A stretch of DNA of 35,229 nt, taken from positions 1 to 35,229 of the IMG/VR virus record IMGVR_UViG_3300021363_000016; one strand, given 5' to 3'. A model generated the notes under the pieces. The model was not told where the DNA came from. It worked only from the letters and a program-made list of their open reading frames with translations, and searched no databases. The stretch comes from a virus. Shown one piece after another: positions 13,396 through 21,515 of the stretch; positions within the stretch are counted from its first letter, which is position 1, and each line of letters starts with the position of its first letter. Position numbers and translations under genes: made by a program.

Positions 13396-13720
13396 CAGTA
13401 ATCGATTTTACGATACACAGACAAAAGATAGAGTTTCTTTTGGATTATACCTCAGTCAGCAACATAATGACGAACCACTCTTTACTAATCCTATTCATAT
13501 TGACGTTATATTTTACATGCCGATTCCCAAATTAACGAAGGAAAGAGTTAATTCTCTTTACCACTCAACCGCACCCTATATCGATAATTTTTATAAGTTC
13601 TTTGTTGATGCAATAAAAGACATATTAATACCAGATGAACGTGTAATCTGTTCACTGTCAATGAAAAAAGTGTATGATAAAGAACCAAGAACGGAGATAG
13701 TAATTACTGAGGTAGCGTAG
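13331..13720 (+). CDS. rusA: RusA-like Holliday junction resolvase, atypical acidic residues
   Basis: The 129-aa length is right for RusA. The N-terminal segment VTPIAWQR is followed by FYDTQTKDR, then a beta strand IHIDVIFYMPIPK and the active-site block APYIDNFYKFFVDAIKDIL with PDERVI. RusA enzymes cut four-way junctions using acidic residues in a PDxDN...K...DA...DD pattern. Here the first Asp is Tyr (PYIDN) and the DD pair reads DE. The second Asp, the Lys and the DA pair remain. AAGGAAATA precedes the ATG. The 65-nt overlap with the upstream gene is real because the conserved N-terminal strand lies inside it. Confidence 0.8.
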   Translation: MMRSKAYCVKVTPIAWQRVVRSSNRFYDTQTKDRVSFGLYLSQQHNDEPLFTNPIHIDVIFYMPIPKLTKERVNSLYHSTAPYIDNFYKFFVDAIKDILIPDERVICSLSMKKVYDKEPRTEIVITEVA

Positions 13721-13721
13721 T

Positions 13722-14225
13722 ATGGCAAAAAAGGTACAGGAAACCGTAAACAATAACACAGAAATTCAACCCTTGACGAATACTAGGACGTGGAAAGAGT
13801 TTATTGAAAACGATGCTTTTATGCAATTCCCTGCTAAGTATGATTGGCGATTAAGATTCATATATACACTACTCGAATGGGCAATGAAAGATGATAGTTT
13901 AGAGATAACAGACTTCGCTATCGAGATGAAAATGAGAAGACAGACTATATATGAATGGGCTAATAAATATCCTGATATTAAAGACGCTCTTGATCATGCT
14001 CGATTGATAATAGGATCTCGGCGAAGAAAGGGAGCAATGACTAAGAAGCTAGATGGTATTTATGCTTATAGGGATATGCATATGTATGATCCTGAATGGC
14101 ATGCAATAAACAAATATCATTCTGAAATGAAGACTGAGGAATCTAAGCAGTCACATACCTTTATCATTAATGATGTTAAGCCGAGAATTGTGAGTAAGGA
14201 GGAGATGTTAGGGGATGTGGAATAA
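13722..14225 (+). CDS. terS: Putative terminase small subunit
   Basis: The 167-aa protein contains a helix-turn-helix-like segment (LEITDFAIEMKMRRQTIYEWANKYPDIKDAL), then a basic stretch RRRKGAMTKKLDG and an acidic C-terminus. Small terminase subunits recognise packaging sites through such a domain and oligomerise into rings. The large subunit follows after four small genes. GAGGTAGCG near the end of RusA serves as ribosome site. A different phage DNA-binding protein remains possible, since the family is called from architecture and order rather than a strict motif. Confidence 0.65.
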   Translation: MAKKVQETVNNNTEIQPLTNTRTWKEFIENDAFMQFPAKYDWRLRFIYTLLEWAMKDDSLEITDFAIEMKMRRQTIYEWANKYPDIKDALDHARLIIGSRRRKGAMTKKLDGIYAYRDMHMYDPEWHAINKYHSEMKTEESKQSHTFIINDVKPRIVSKEEMLGDVE

Positions 14226-14635
14226 TGATGAAAGAACTATGTAGTTTTATGTTTGGTGGTCATACAAAGTGTAAAGAGACTATTCATTCTCTTGAGTCAC
14301 AGATGATGAGGTTGCTAAATCAGATACAAGAGCTTAAAGCAATAAACGATTACCAGGCCTTTGATCTTGAGAAGAAGATTAAGGAGTTGATGCAAGATAA
14401 TATTGCATTAGGTGATGAACGTAATGAATATGAACAGAGATATTTAAGGTCTGATGAAGTTGCTTCAAATTTAGATGAAGTATTAAAGAGACGAGATCAA
14501 GAGATTGAGAATTTCAATAAGGGCACTCAATGTTTGCTCAACGATAATAAACGTTTGACGGAAGAAAATCGTTTGTTAAGAAATAAAATTCAAAGCGTTA
14601 AGAAGGTTAAACTTCCTAAATTGGAATATCAATAG
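14225..14635 (+). CDS. Coiled-coil protein between the terminase genes
   Basis: The 136-aa product is almost entirely heptad-like (IHSLESQMMRLLNQIQELK, DLEKKIKELMQDNIAL, NDNKRLTEENRLLRNKI) with a short Cys-containing N-terminus. The ATG overlaps the upstream stop by one base. There is no signal peptide or membrane segment, so it is not a spanin. The role is unknown; it may be a packaging or DNA-metabolism scaffold. Confidence 0.7.
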   Translation: MMKELCSFMFGGHTKCKETIHSLESQMMRLLNQIQELKAINDYQAFDLEKKIKELMQDNIALGDERNEYEQRYLRSDEVASNLDEVLKRRDQEIENFNKGTQCLLNDNKRLTEENRLLRNKIQSVKKVKLPKLEYQ

Positions 14636-14638
14636 AAT

Positions 14639-14884
14639 ATGAATGATTTTGTACATCAGATTGAACAAGAGATTAATTCACTCAAAAGTGAACATCTTCA
14701 AGGCCATATACAATCACCACAAGATATAGCTGATCTTGAAAAACAGATAGATGATCACCAATTGTTACTACAAGTTTATAAGAAATCTTGTGATGACTGG
14801 ATAGCAATGCATGCAAAACTTGAGATGATGATTATAGAGAGAAGAAAGAAATTAAAATTTAGAATTTGGAATAACAATGACTGA
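14639..14884 (+). CDS. Small helical coiled-coil protein
   Basis: The 81-aa, charged and helical protein (DFVHQIEQEINSLKSEH, DIADLEKQIDDHQLLLQVYK) ends in a basic segment IIERRKKLKFR. It begins 3 nt after the preceding coiled-coil gene and overlaps the next by 8 nt. The two adjacent coiled-coil proteins might interact. No family is recognised and the ribosome site is weak (GGAAT). Confidence 0.6.
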   Translation: MNDFVHQIEQEINSLKSEHLQGHIQSPQDIADLEKQIDDHQLLLQVYKKSCDDWIAMHAKLEMMIIERRKKLKFRIWNNND

Positions 14885-15080
14885 TCATCTTCAACAACAA
14901 CTTATTAATGAACTTCGTGCAGCATTACAACCAATCAATGAAACATATAAAGACTTCTTCCATATCCAATTGATTACCCTTTGTGATATGAAAGATATGA
15001 AGTGTTCTGAGTGCCATGAATCAGAGACTGGTCAACGATGTATGAGATGTGTTATTGGATTTACTGAAGTTAGTAAGTAG
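14877..15080 (+). CDS. Small zinc-ribbon-like protein
   Basis: The 67-aa product has a helical N-terminal half, then CSEC and CMRC pairs about 13 residues apart (near 41 and 54), forming a probable four-Cys zinc site. It overlaps the upstream gene by 8 nt and the downstream GTG start by one. The function is unknown. Confidence 0.7.
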   Translation: MTDHLQQQLINELRAALQPINETYKDFFHIQLITLCDMKDMKCSECHESETGQRCMRCVIGFTEVSK

Positions 15081-15292
15081 TGAATAAGTATACAACCATA
15101 ATATCTGGTATGAAGTTTGGCAAATTAACGACTATTAACAAATACCATAAATTATCTAATCACCGAGTTTATTGGATATGCCTTTGTGATTGTAATGATG
15201 AAAAGTCGGTAAAAGTAAGTAGATTAGATCTATTGAATGGCGTTGCTTTGGATTGCCGTGATTGTAGACGTAAAGAGATAGAGAAAGAATGA
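15080..15292 (+). CDS. Small Cys-rich protein with GTG start
   Basis: The 70-aa product begins at a GTG overlapping the previous stop (TAGTG). It contains GMKFGKLTTI, YWICLCDCND and LDCRDCRRK, an arrangement (G-x-FG-x-L, W-x-C-x-C-x-C, later C-x2-C) that I know from small zinc-binding phage proteins, often found alone or fused to homing endonucleases. It ends in an ATGA overlap with the terminase start. The function is not established. Confidence 0.7.
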   Translation: MNKYTTIISGMKFGKLTTINKYHKLSNHRVYWICLCDCNDEKSVKVSRLDLLNGVALDCRDCRRKEIEKE

Positions 15293-16659
15293 GTGTAGAA
15301 GTACAGGTTGCGTTAGATAAGTTTGCTTTGAGATGGTACCAAGAGGAGATATGGGATACCATCGAAGAAAAAAAATCTAAGCGTATTCTTTATATTGCAA
15401 GCCGCCGAGCAGGTAAGGACATCCTTTTTTGGAATCTTGCCATTCGTCAATGCATTAAAAGAGTGTGTCTTGTGTTCTATGTACTGCCTACCTATGGACA
15501 AGGCCGCAAAGCTATATTTGATGCGATCGCTATCGATGGAACTAAGTTCCTTGATTACCTTCCGCCAATGCTTGTTGATTCGGTTAACCAATCTGAGATG
15601 AAGGTGCGATTCAAGAACGGGTCTATACTACAAATAATCGGTGGTGATACGTATGATAGTTCGCTTGTAGGAACCAATCCTTACGCAGTAATATTATCAG
15701 AGTATAGTTTAATGCCGCCAGACATTTTCGCCTTTATACGGCCAATTTTGGCTGCAAATGGAGGGTGGTGCGCTATAGTCGGAACACCTCGCGGCAAGAA
15801 TCATCTATGGAGTTTGTGGAAGATTGCTCAAGAGTTACCTGAATGGACTATATTTGTTCACAAAGCATCTGAAGTACAACACATACCTCACGAAGTGTTG
15901 GCACAAGAACGTGCGCAAATGGATGAGGGGCTGTATCTCCAAGAATATGAATGTAGTTTTGATCGTGGTATATCAGGAAGTTTTTATGGTACACATCTTG
16001 ATGCGCTCAAGTTGCGTGGTCAGATTGGTCATGTTCCTTGGGAACCAGGATTGCTTACGTACACGGTATGGGATATAGGAGTTAACGATGCTACAACGAT
16101 TATTTTTTTCAATGTTGTTGGGGACGGTAGTGTTATTCGTGTTGTGGATTGCTATTCGAATAATAATCTTGGATTAGACCATTATGCAAAGATAATACAA
16201 GACAAACCTTATACTTATGGAAAACATTATGCCCCGCATGACATTAAAGTTCGTGAATGGGGTGGTGGAGCGATAACACGCTATGAGAAAGCACGACAAT
16301 TAGGGATAAACTTTACCCTTGTTGATCAGATTGGTATTATTGATGGCATTGAAAATGTTTGGACTCACTTTAACAAGTTCTGGATCGACGCTGAAAAGTG
16401 TCGATCGCTTATTAATGCACTTGAGAATTATCGAAAAGAATGGGATGAAGTAAGACAGATGTATTTACCTAAACCAGTTAAGTCATGGGCTTCGCACTAT
16501 GCTGATGCGTTTAGATATCTATGTGTGGCTATTCACAAGACTAAGAAGGGTATGTCACCCGAAGACTATGACAGAAAGAAAGCACAAGCATTGTATGGAA
16601 ACCAAGGGGATTTGCCTCGATTCTTTAGAGATGATCCTCGTTATGATAGTTATAGATAA
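15289..16659 (+). CDS. terL: Terminase large subunit (packaging ATPase and nuclease)
   Basis: The 456-aa protein has an adenine-recognition Y-Q pair (LRWYQEEI), Walker A ASRRAGKD near residue 38, and Walker B AVILSEY near 133 with the catalytic Glu. A coupling motif VGTPRGKNH follows near 165. The RNase H-like nuclease domain shows TVWDIGVND (Asp near 264), HYAPHDI and HYADAFRYL, giving three acidic residues. It pumps DNA into the prohead through the portal and cuts it. Serine in place of the first Walker B Asp is common in podovirus enzymes. The start overlaps the upstream stop (ATGA). Confidence 0.95.
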   Translation: MSVEVQVALDKFALRWYQEEIWDTIEEKKSKRILYIASRRAGKDILFWNLAIRQCIKRVCLVFYVLPTYGQGRKAIFDAIAIDGTKFLDYLPPMLVDSVNQSEMKVRFKNGSILQIIGGDTYDSSLVGTNPYAVILSEYSLMPPDIFAFIRPILAANGGWCAIVGTPRGKNHLWSLWKIAQELPEWTIFVHKASEVQHIPHEVLAQERAQMDEGLYLQEYECSFDRGISGSFYGTHLDALKLRGQIGHVPWEPGLLTYTVWDIGVNDATTIIFFNVVGDGSVIRVVDCYSNNNLGLDHYAKIIQDKPYTYGKHYAPHDIKVREWGGGAITRYEKARQLGINFTLVDQIGIIDGIENVWTHFNKFWIDAEKCRSLINALENYRKEWDEVRQMYLPKPVKSWASHYADAFRYLCVAIHKTKKGMSPEDYDRKKAQALYGNQGDLPRFFRDDPRYDSYR

Positions 16660-16682
16660 AATAGATTTGAAAGATATAAGTA

Positions 16683-17042
16683 ATGAAAAAAATTATTCTC
16701 ATGTTATTGTTTGCTGTAAGTAATATATCGAGTAGTAGCTGTCCAATTCAACGAATACTCCATGTTTATAAAGATGTACCTGAATGTGTATACAATAATA
16801 CGGCAGTGTTACAATCTTCTATTGTCTATGCTTCATGGGGTGCAAAGTATACCGTATACAACTTTGATGAAAATCAGTTCGCTCATATTATACTATTTTC
16901 AGCGTATAATGATGATTGTACTTTCTCTTTGCAGTTTGATAAAAATACGCATGAATGCTTAGTAGAATTCATAGTTAATGACGACAGTTTTAATTATGAT
17001 TGCTTCAGAAAGATAATTGATTCTTTTTTATTGTCTGATTAA
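16683..17042 (+). CDS. Small secreted or periplasmic cysteine-containing protein, possible moron
   Basis: The 119-aa product has a signal peptide (KK charge, IILMLLFAV core, SSSSC at 17-20) and five cysteines at 20, 35, 79, 92 and 107. The mature part looks beta-rich. Cys20 right after the hydrophobic core could be a lipidation site, but SSSC is a poor lipobox. It sits between terL and the portal, where no secreted protein is expected, with a weak ribosome site. Extra envelope proteins in such places are often morons acting on the host surface, for example in superinfection exclusion. That is inference. Confidence 0.7.
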   Translation: MKKIILMLLFAVSNISSSSCPIQRILHVYKDVPECVYNNTAVLQSSIVYASWGAKYTVYNFDENQFAHIILFSAYNDDCTFSLQFDKNTHECLVEFIVNDDSFNYDCFRKIIDSFLLSD

Positions 17043-17127
17043 GAGTAAAGTATTGGTTATTCAGAACAAAAAATAATAGACTCTTTCTAGACTCTAATAG
17101 AAGGAGTTTTAGTGAGAGGATATTAAT

Positions 17128-19173
17128 ATGTTGATGCGGCAACCCGAATCGATTAATGATAGTTACGGCGCTATAAAAAAGAAAATAGATGCTGATTATA
17201 CTGCTAATCAAGCTATATGGCAGATATATTGGACAGAAGCTACTATCGATACCCGTCTTGAAGCGGGTGATACCTCTTTAATGGCCGAACTTAACACAAC
17301 AATGCCCAATAACAATAGAGGATCTTTCTATTTCAATCGTGTTCGTCCTTTATGTAATATGGTCTCTGGTTACCAACGCCGCAATAGAAAATCATCGATT
17401 GTTGTTCCATTGGAAAATGGTGATCAAGGTACTGCTGATCAATTAAGTAAAGTACTGTTGAACATATACAAACGTGAAGGTGTATATGAAACCATATCAG
17501 AAGCATTTCACCAAGGTGGATGTATTGCTGGGATGAACTTGCTTCATGTGTATATGGATTATCGTAATGATCCTGTTTCTGGTGATTTGAAGGTAGATAA
17601 TTGCGCCTATAATAGCTTTTTTATTGATCCTTATTTTAGAAAACCTGATCTATCTGACTGTTCGTTTGTATGGCGACGATCTTATTTATCACATAGCGCA
17701 GCGGCTGCTTTGATGCCTGATCGTTATGAAGAGATTATGGCGTTGCCAGGAAACCCAACAGGAACTGGCAGAGATGGTCGATTCCAATATATGCCGGAGA
17801 GTTTTGGTCAAACTCAGCAGAATAGGCTTGCTTATGATGAGTACTATTATCGTGATTATAGAAAACAAAAGTTATTAGTTGATAAGACTACTGGTGAAAC
17901 ATTTGAGATAACCAATCAATCTGACCTTGATGTAAAGACTTTTCTTGAACATTATCCTCAAGTAATGGTCATTGAACAGGATATCCCAACTGTTCGTATG
18001 GCTATTATGATACAAGACAAAGTATTTTATGATGGTCCCAATAGTTTAAATATAGACGTATACCCTTTTGTGCCAGTATTGGGTTATTACAACCCGATGA
18101 TGCCATACTTTTATAGCCGCATACAGGGTATATGTCGTTCTTTGAGAGATCCTCAAATTCTCTTTAACCGTCGTGTTATATTATCTGCTGATGCTGCTGA
18201 ATCAGTAGTTAATAGTGGTTGGATATTTAAAGAAAATGCCCCCGTTGATGTAAAACATCTCTTTCAGACAGGTCAGGGTCGCATAATTCCACTTAAGGAA
18301 GAAGCGGCGATGACTGATATCCAACAGATTACGCCACCTGCGATTCCACAATACTTCTTTCAATTACAGGATACCTTTTCGAAAGAGATGAACTTGGTAT
18401 CAGGGATCAATGAAGAGCTTATGGGTTCAGCGCTTGATGATAAAGCAGGAATACTGTCTGCATTGCGTCAGGGAGCTGGCCTTACAACTTTACAGCCATT
18501 GTTTGATAGGCTTGATTTCTCACAGAATTTACTTGGTGAGTTGGTCATGAAAGTTATACAAAATAACTATACTCCTGGCAAAATTAAGAACCTTCTCGAA
18601 GGCCAAGAACCAGCGCCATTGTTTTATAATAAATCATTTGGTAAATATCATTGTATGGTGGAGATGGGCTTCAACACTGAATCGCAAAAGCAGATGCAGT
18701 TTGCTCAATTGATGCAACTTAAAGAGATGGGTGTTCCTATACCAGACTCAAGCCTTATTGATGCTGCGACTATACAAAACAAAGATGAGATTATTAAAAA
18801 GATGGAACAGCAACAACAACAAGCACAACAAATGCAACAACAACAAATGCAGTCTCAGATGAAAGAATCACAAGCTCGTACTCAATTAGCCCAGGCACGT
18901 ACTATGGCAGATCAAGGACTTGGAGCTGAGCGATTTAGTCGTATTGATGAGAATAGAGCACTTGGGGTTGAGCGTCGCGCTAAGGCCGTGGCAGATGACA
19001 ATATGGCACTATTAAACTTTGTAAGAGCAATGAAAGAAATAGAGAATATAGACATCTCCCACTTACAACAGATAATATCTATACAGCAGATGATCAAACA
19101 GCAAGAGGCTATCAAAGAAGAATCAATGAATTCTCCTCAGCTTGCACAGAATAGTTCTGGACAGGTTAGATAG
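17128..19173 (+). CDS. P22-type portal protein with Gln-rich C-terminus
   Basis: The 681-aa length matches P22-like portals. Family-type segments are FYFNRVRPLCNMVSGYQRRNRKS near residue 70, then FHQGGCIAGMNLLHVY, YFYSRIQGICRSLRDPQILFNRR near 330, and LVSGINEELMGSALDDKAG near 425. Portals form the dodecameric DNA channel at one capsid vertex. From about residue 555 the sequence becomes Gln-rich and helical (QQQQQAQQMQQQQMQ), as expected for a C-terminal barrel or crown. GAGAGGATATTA precedes the ATG. Confidence 0.9.
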   Translation: MLMRQPESINDSYGAIKKKIDADYTANQAIWQIYWTEATIDTRLEAGDTSLMAELNTTMPNNNRGSFYFNRVRPLCNMVSGYQRRNRKSSIVVPLENGDQGTADQLSKVLLNIYKREGVYETISEAFHQGGCIAGMNLLHVYMDYRNDPVSGDLKVDNCAYNSFFIDPYFRKPDLSDCSFVWRRSYLSHSAAAALMPDRYEEIMALPGNPTGTGRDGRFQYMPESFGQTQQNRLAYDEYYYRDYRKQKLLVDKTTGETFEITNQSDLDVKTFLEHYPQVMVIEQDIPTVRMAIMIQDKVFYDGPNSLNIDVYPFVPVLGYYNPMMPYFYSRIQGICRSLRDPQILFNRRVILSADAAESVVNSGWIFKENAPVDVKHLFQTGQGRIIPLKEEAAMTDIQQITPPAIPQYFFQLQDTFSKEMNLVSGINEELMGSALDDKAGILSALRQGAGLTTLQPLFDRLDFSQNLLGELVMKVIQNNYTPGKIKNLLEGQEPAPLFYNKSFGKYHCMVEMGFNTESQKQMQFAQLMQLKEMGVPIPDSSLIDAATIQNKDEIIKKMEQQQQQAQQMQQQQMQSQMKESQARTQLAQARTMADQGLGAERFSRIDENRALGVERRAKAVADDNMALLNFVRAMKEIENIDISHLQQIISIQQMIKQQEAIKEESMNSPQLAQNSSGQVR

Positions 19174-19222
19174 AGGTGATACCTTGCGAGTAAAATCGCA
19201 GTTTCTAACAAAGGAGCCGATT

Positions 19223-19639
19223 ATGGCAAAGAAGAAATATCACAATGGTGATGGACGTGGAATGATGGCGCGTCGTGAATTCAACGAAATGGGCCATGGA
19301 AGCAGCCGTTCAAGTGAAAAGGTTGGTTTTTACAGCGAAGGTATGAAGCGTCGCTATGATAATAGCGATCCAGTACCTAACACCGTCAGTGGATTGGAAG
19401 CACGTGAATCATATTCAGGCTATAAAGAAAGTCGCAGAATGATGGCCCGTGATGGTGCTATGATCAGAGAAGATATGTCTGCGCCTTGTTTACTGCCACG
19501 TAATATCATTGATGAATACTGGCCACGAGCTGCTAACTATCACATGGGTTATGTGGACGATCTATTTTATGGTGCACAGAAGCAAATGCACGAAGATTAT
19601 GCAGACTTTGGTAGAGAAATGGAACCGAAGAAATATTAA
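19223..19639 (+). CDS. Small hydrophilic protein after the portal, function unknown
   Basis: The 138-aa product starts at the ATG preceded by AAGGAG (19211-19216). An earlier in-frame ATG at 19142 lies inside the portal gene and has no ribosome site. The N-terminus is rich in Gly, Lys and Arg with several MMAR motifs (GMMARREF, RMMARDGA). The C-terminal part is more ordered (IIDEYWPRAANYHMGYVDD). It could be a small capsid or portal-associated protein. Only the position supports this. Confidence 0.7.
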   Translation: MAKKKYHNGDGRGMMARREFNEMGHGSSRSSEKVGFYSEGMKRRYDNSDPVPNTVSGLEARESYSGYKESRRMMARDGAMIREDMSAPCLLPRNIIDEYWPRAANYHMGYVDDLFYGAQKQMHEDYADFGREMEPKKY

Positions 19640-19661
19640 TATTTTTCTGCGGAGAATAGAA

Positions 19662-19811
19662 ATGCCTGGATCAATTCGTCCCAATACGAAATGTATGAAA
19701 ATAGCATATAAAATCCTTAATACTCCAAAAGAAAAACAACAAGATAATCAACGTGCTGTATCTCCGAAAAAAGTTAGGGAATGGTTCCGCGATTCTTCAA
19801 CTGCACAGTAA
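19662..19811 (+). CDS. Small basic 49-aa protein
   Basis: An ATG preceded by GGAGAATAGA opens a 49-codon frame of basic, hydrophilic sequence (KCMKIAYKILNTPKEKQQ, SPKKVREWF). It sits between two genes with good ribosome sites and the spacing is regular. The function is unknown, perhaps DNA-binding given the charge. Confidence 0.6.
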   Translation: MPGSIRPNTKCMKIAYKILNTPKEKQQDNQRAVSPKKVREWFRDSSTAQ

Positions 19812-19836
19812 TTTATAGTACTATAAAAGGATTAAC

Positions 19837-20040
19837 ATGAAAAAGTGTACTTCTTGTAAGAAGAAAATTGCAAAAGTAGTCAAAAAGGCTACTAAAAAGC
19901 ATGCTAAAGTAGAGAAGGTTATGCATGAGTTTAAAGAGCATAAACTACATAGCGGTTCTAAAAAAGGACCTGTTGTCAAAAATCCTAAGCAAGCAATTGC
20001 CATTGCATTGTCCGAAGCTCGTCAAGCTAAGAAAAAATAG
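19837..20040 (+). CDS. Lys-rich protein of the DUF6496 type
   Basis: The 67-aa, very basic protein has a CTSCKKK start, a lysine-rich middle, and the segment KVMHEFKEHKLHSGSKKGP then KNPKQAIAIALSEAR. That C-terminal pattern matches what I recall of DUF6496, small proteins found in bacteria and phages with no firm function. The CxxC is a possible metal or redox site. AAAGGATTAAC precedes the ATG. It is the last gene before a strong hairpin. Confidence 0.8.
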   Translation: MKKCTSCKKKIAKVVKKATKKHAKVEKVMHEFKEHKLHSGSKKGPVVKNPKQAIAIALSEARQAKKK

Positions 20041-20070
20041 TTGTACTAATTAACTCCTTTTACGACTACT

Positions 20071-20107
20071 GCAATATCCCCCTGCCTCTTTTGGGGGATA
20101 TTGCTTT
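20071..20107 (+). terminator. Strong hairpin ending the packaging and portal operon
   Basis: A perfect 12-bp stem (GCAATATCCCCC with GGGGGATATTGC), a 10-nt loop, then TTTG. It lies between the rightward operon and the convergent gene at 20117 and may work in both directions, although the T-run is short on each side. Confidence 0.7.
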
Positions 20108-20116
20108 GTATACAGT

Positions 20117-20317
20117 TTATTTTTTTGATAAGTCAAAATACCAATGTCCCAAAGAAAGAATAATTATCATTGATATGATTCGTGAAATAACCCAAATAGG
20201 TATATCAATTGTCTGTATTGATTGGAAATAGCATCCTATTGCTAAGCAAATAATTATTACGGCATATATCCATACAGCCCCCTCTATATATAATTTTAGA
20301 AGATCTATGTAACGCAT
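20117..20317 (-). CDS. Small protein with two membrane segments, holin-like in shape
   Basis: The 66-aa product has two hydrophobic segments, about residues 13-32 (AVWIYAVIIICLAIGCYF) and 39-57 (IPIWVISRIISMIIILSL), and a short charged C-terminus (DLSKK). Size and topology fit a small holin or another inner-membrane protein. The ribosome site is weak. It lies 13 nt downstream of the secreted Gly/Ala-rich gene and is probably co-transcribed with it. A lysis role is only a possibility. Confidence 0.6.
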   Translation of the reverse strand: MRYIDLLKLYIEGAVWIYAVIIICLAIGCYFQSIQTIDIPIWVISRIISMIIILSLGHWYFDLSKK

Positions 20318-20330
20318 ATTCTTTTATACC

Positions 20331-21206
20331 TTATGGTGTAGGTAACATGCCAAAGAAGCATCCAACAGCTATAGATAATCCTTCTATTCCAGCAACAATT
20401 CCTCCAGCACCAACACCACTAGCAATAACGGCCCCCGTTGAGACCACAGCAGCTTTTGTTACTATTGCCCCAGCGGTAGTTGATGCAATAACTGCTGCTG
20501 CACTTGTGGCACCAATCCCTACTACAGCTCCTGTACCTGCAGTAGCTACTCCAACGCCAGCTGTAGTAATAATTGCTGCACCTGTTGTACTTCCTATAGC
20601 AGTTGATATCATTACTCCTGAAGCAGCGTTTCCTGCGACAGCAAGGGCTCCTATTGTACCTGCACCACCAGCAACTGCAGTGCCTGCGACAGCTCCTACG
20701 ATTGCTCCGCCAGTTCCAACTACGGCAGCGCCCGCAGTAACTGCTAATCCACCATAACAGACTGACTTAGTTAACCAATACATCCAACCACCAAAAATAG
20801 GGCCACCACCAACTATACGTCCTTTAGCTTTGAGCGAGAACTCACCATCATTCATTTGGTTAATGCAAAGATATCCTGCAGTAAGGAAAGTCTTAAGCTC
20901 AGTTTTGGACATATTTCGAACCATTGGATCAGTAAAATACTTTTTTATAGTATATTTTTTATCATCTTGGCGAACATAGAATCCCTTTTTGCCATGATAA
21001 AGGTCCAATTCACCTAAACGTTTAGGTACTTTGACTGAGAATGGCTCAATATACATTTTGTTTTTATTATCAGCATAACTAACACGATCACGTTCTAATG
21101 ATTGAGCAATGCATATTTTGCTTAATATTTGATTCTCTTTAATTGTGTCCAATTGCATAGAAAGAATAGACGACGCGATTAACGATAGGCATAAAACCTT
21201 TTTCAT
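20331..21206 (-). CDS. Secreted Gly/Ala-rich membrane protein of unknown function
   Basis: The 291-aa product starts at the ATG at 21206, which has AAGGATTTCT upstream and a signal peptide (MKKVLCLSLIASSILS). A longer frame to 21329 would bury that signal. Residues 20-135 are an ordered, charged domain (RLGELDLYHGKKGFYVRQDD, DPMVRNMSKTELKTF, NQMNDGEFSLKAKGR). Residues 140-291 are dominated by Gly, Ala, Val and Thr with repeated GxxxG/AxxxG spacing, suggesting a packed membrane hairpin bundle. It is oriented against the late genes. From memory similar proteins occur in Dependentiae genomes; unverified. Host-derived cargo or an envelope-modifying protein would fit. Confidence 0.7.
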   Translation of the reverse strand: MKKVLCLSLIASSILSMQLDTIKENQILSKICIAQSLERDRVSYADNKNKMYIEPFSVKVPKRLGELDLYHGKKGFYVRQDDKKYTIKKYFTDPMVRNMSKTELKTFLTAGYLCINQMNDGEFSLKAKGRIVGGGPIFGGWMYWLTKSVCYGGLAVTAGAAVVGTGGAIVGAVAGTAVAGGAGTIGALAVAGNAASGVMISTAIGSTTGAAIITTAGVGVATAGTGAVVGIGATSAAAVIASTTAGAIVTKAAVVSTGAVIASGVGAGGIVAGIEGLSIAVGCFFGMLPTP

Positions 21207-21375
21207 AGAAATCCTTATTACATTAAAAAATATTATGTGAGAACTAAACAAAAGAGAGATTGTGGTTAGAACATGATAGCTGCCTTTCGATAATTTCTGA
21301 TGTGTAATTACTTTTAAAAAGAATAACATTTATTATACAAAAGGTAAAGAATTGCGACTTTTTTAAAACTCTTTT

Positions 21376-21404
21376 TTGATATTGTTTTGTTTATTTATTA
21401 TTAT
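21376..21404 (+). promoter_or_regulatory. Predicted promoter of the head operon
   Basis: TTGATA (21376-21381), a 17-nt spacer and TATTAT (21399-21404) give 5 of 6 matches at both boxes. It is the only good match in the 309-bp divergent gap (21207-21515). Confidence 0.6.
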
Positions 21405-21515
21405 TGCCATACAAAGCAACAATTGTTCTGGACGACAAATAGAGAGATTTTTATATTTCTGTTGCGATGTATCTCTTTATGGCCTTTACGCAACAAACCT
21501 ATTTTCAGGAGAAAT
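21405..21515 (+). promoter_or_regulatory. Structured 5' leader of the head operon
   Basis: About 105 nt of leader with nested complementary segments: 21406-21411 (GCCATA) with 21478-21483 (TATGGC), and inside it 21443-21448 (AGAGAT) with 21471-21476 (ATCTCT). AGGAG (21507-21511) stays outside the fold. Confidence 0.35.

Noticed and set aside
15313-15591. 92-aa minus-strand frame in terL
   Set aside because: It is antisense to the Walker A region of the terminase, with no independent support.
16762-16962. 66-aa frame inside the secreted protein gene
   Set aside because: It is a different-frame shadow, while the 16683-17042 frame has a signal peptide and sensible composition.
20347-20757. 136-aa Ala/Pro/Thr-rich frame on the plus strand
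   Set aside because: It is the antisense shadow of the Gly/Ala-rich part of the leftward protein at 20331-21206, which has a signal peptide and ribosome site.
21207-21329. N-terminal extension of the Gly/Ala-rich protein by 41 residues
   Set aside because: It would place the KK-plus-hydrophobic signal peptide internally. The ATG at 21206 has AAGGA at good spacing.
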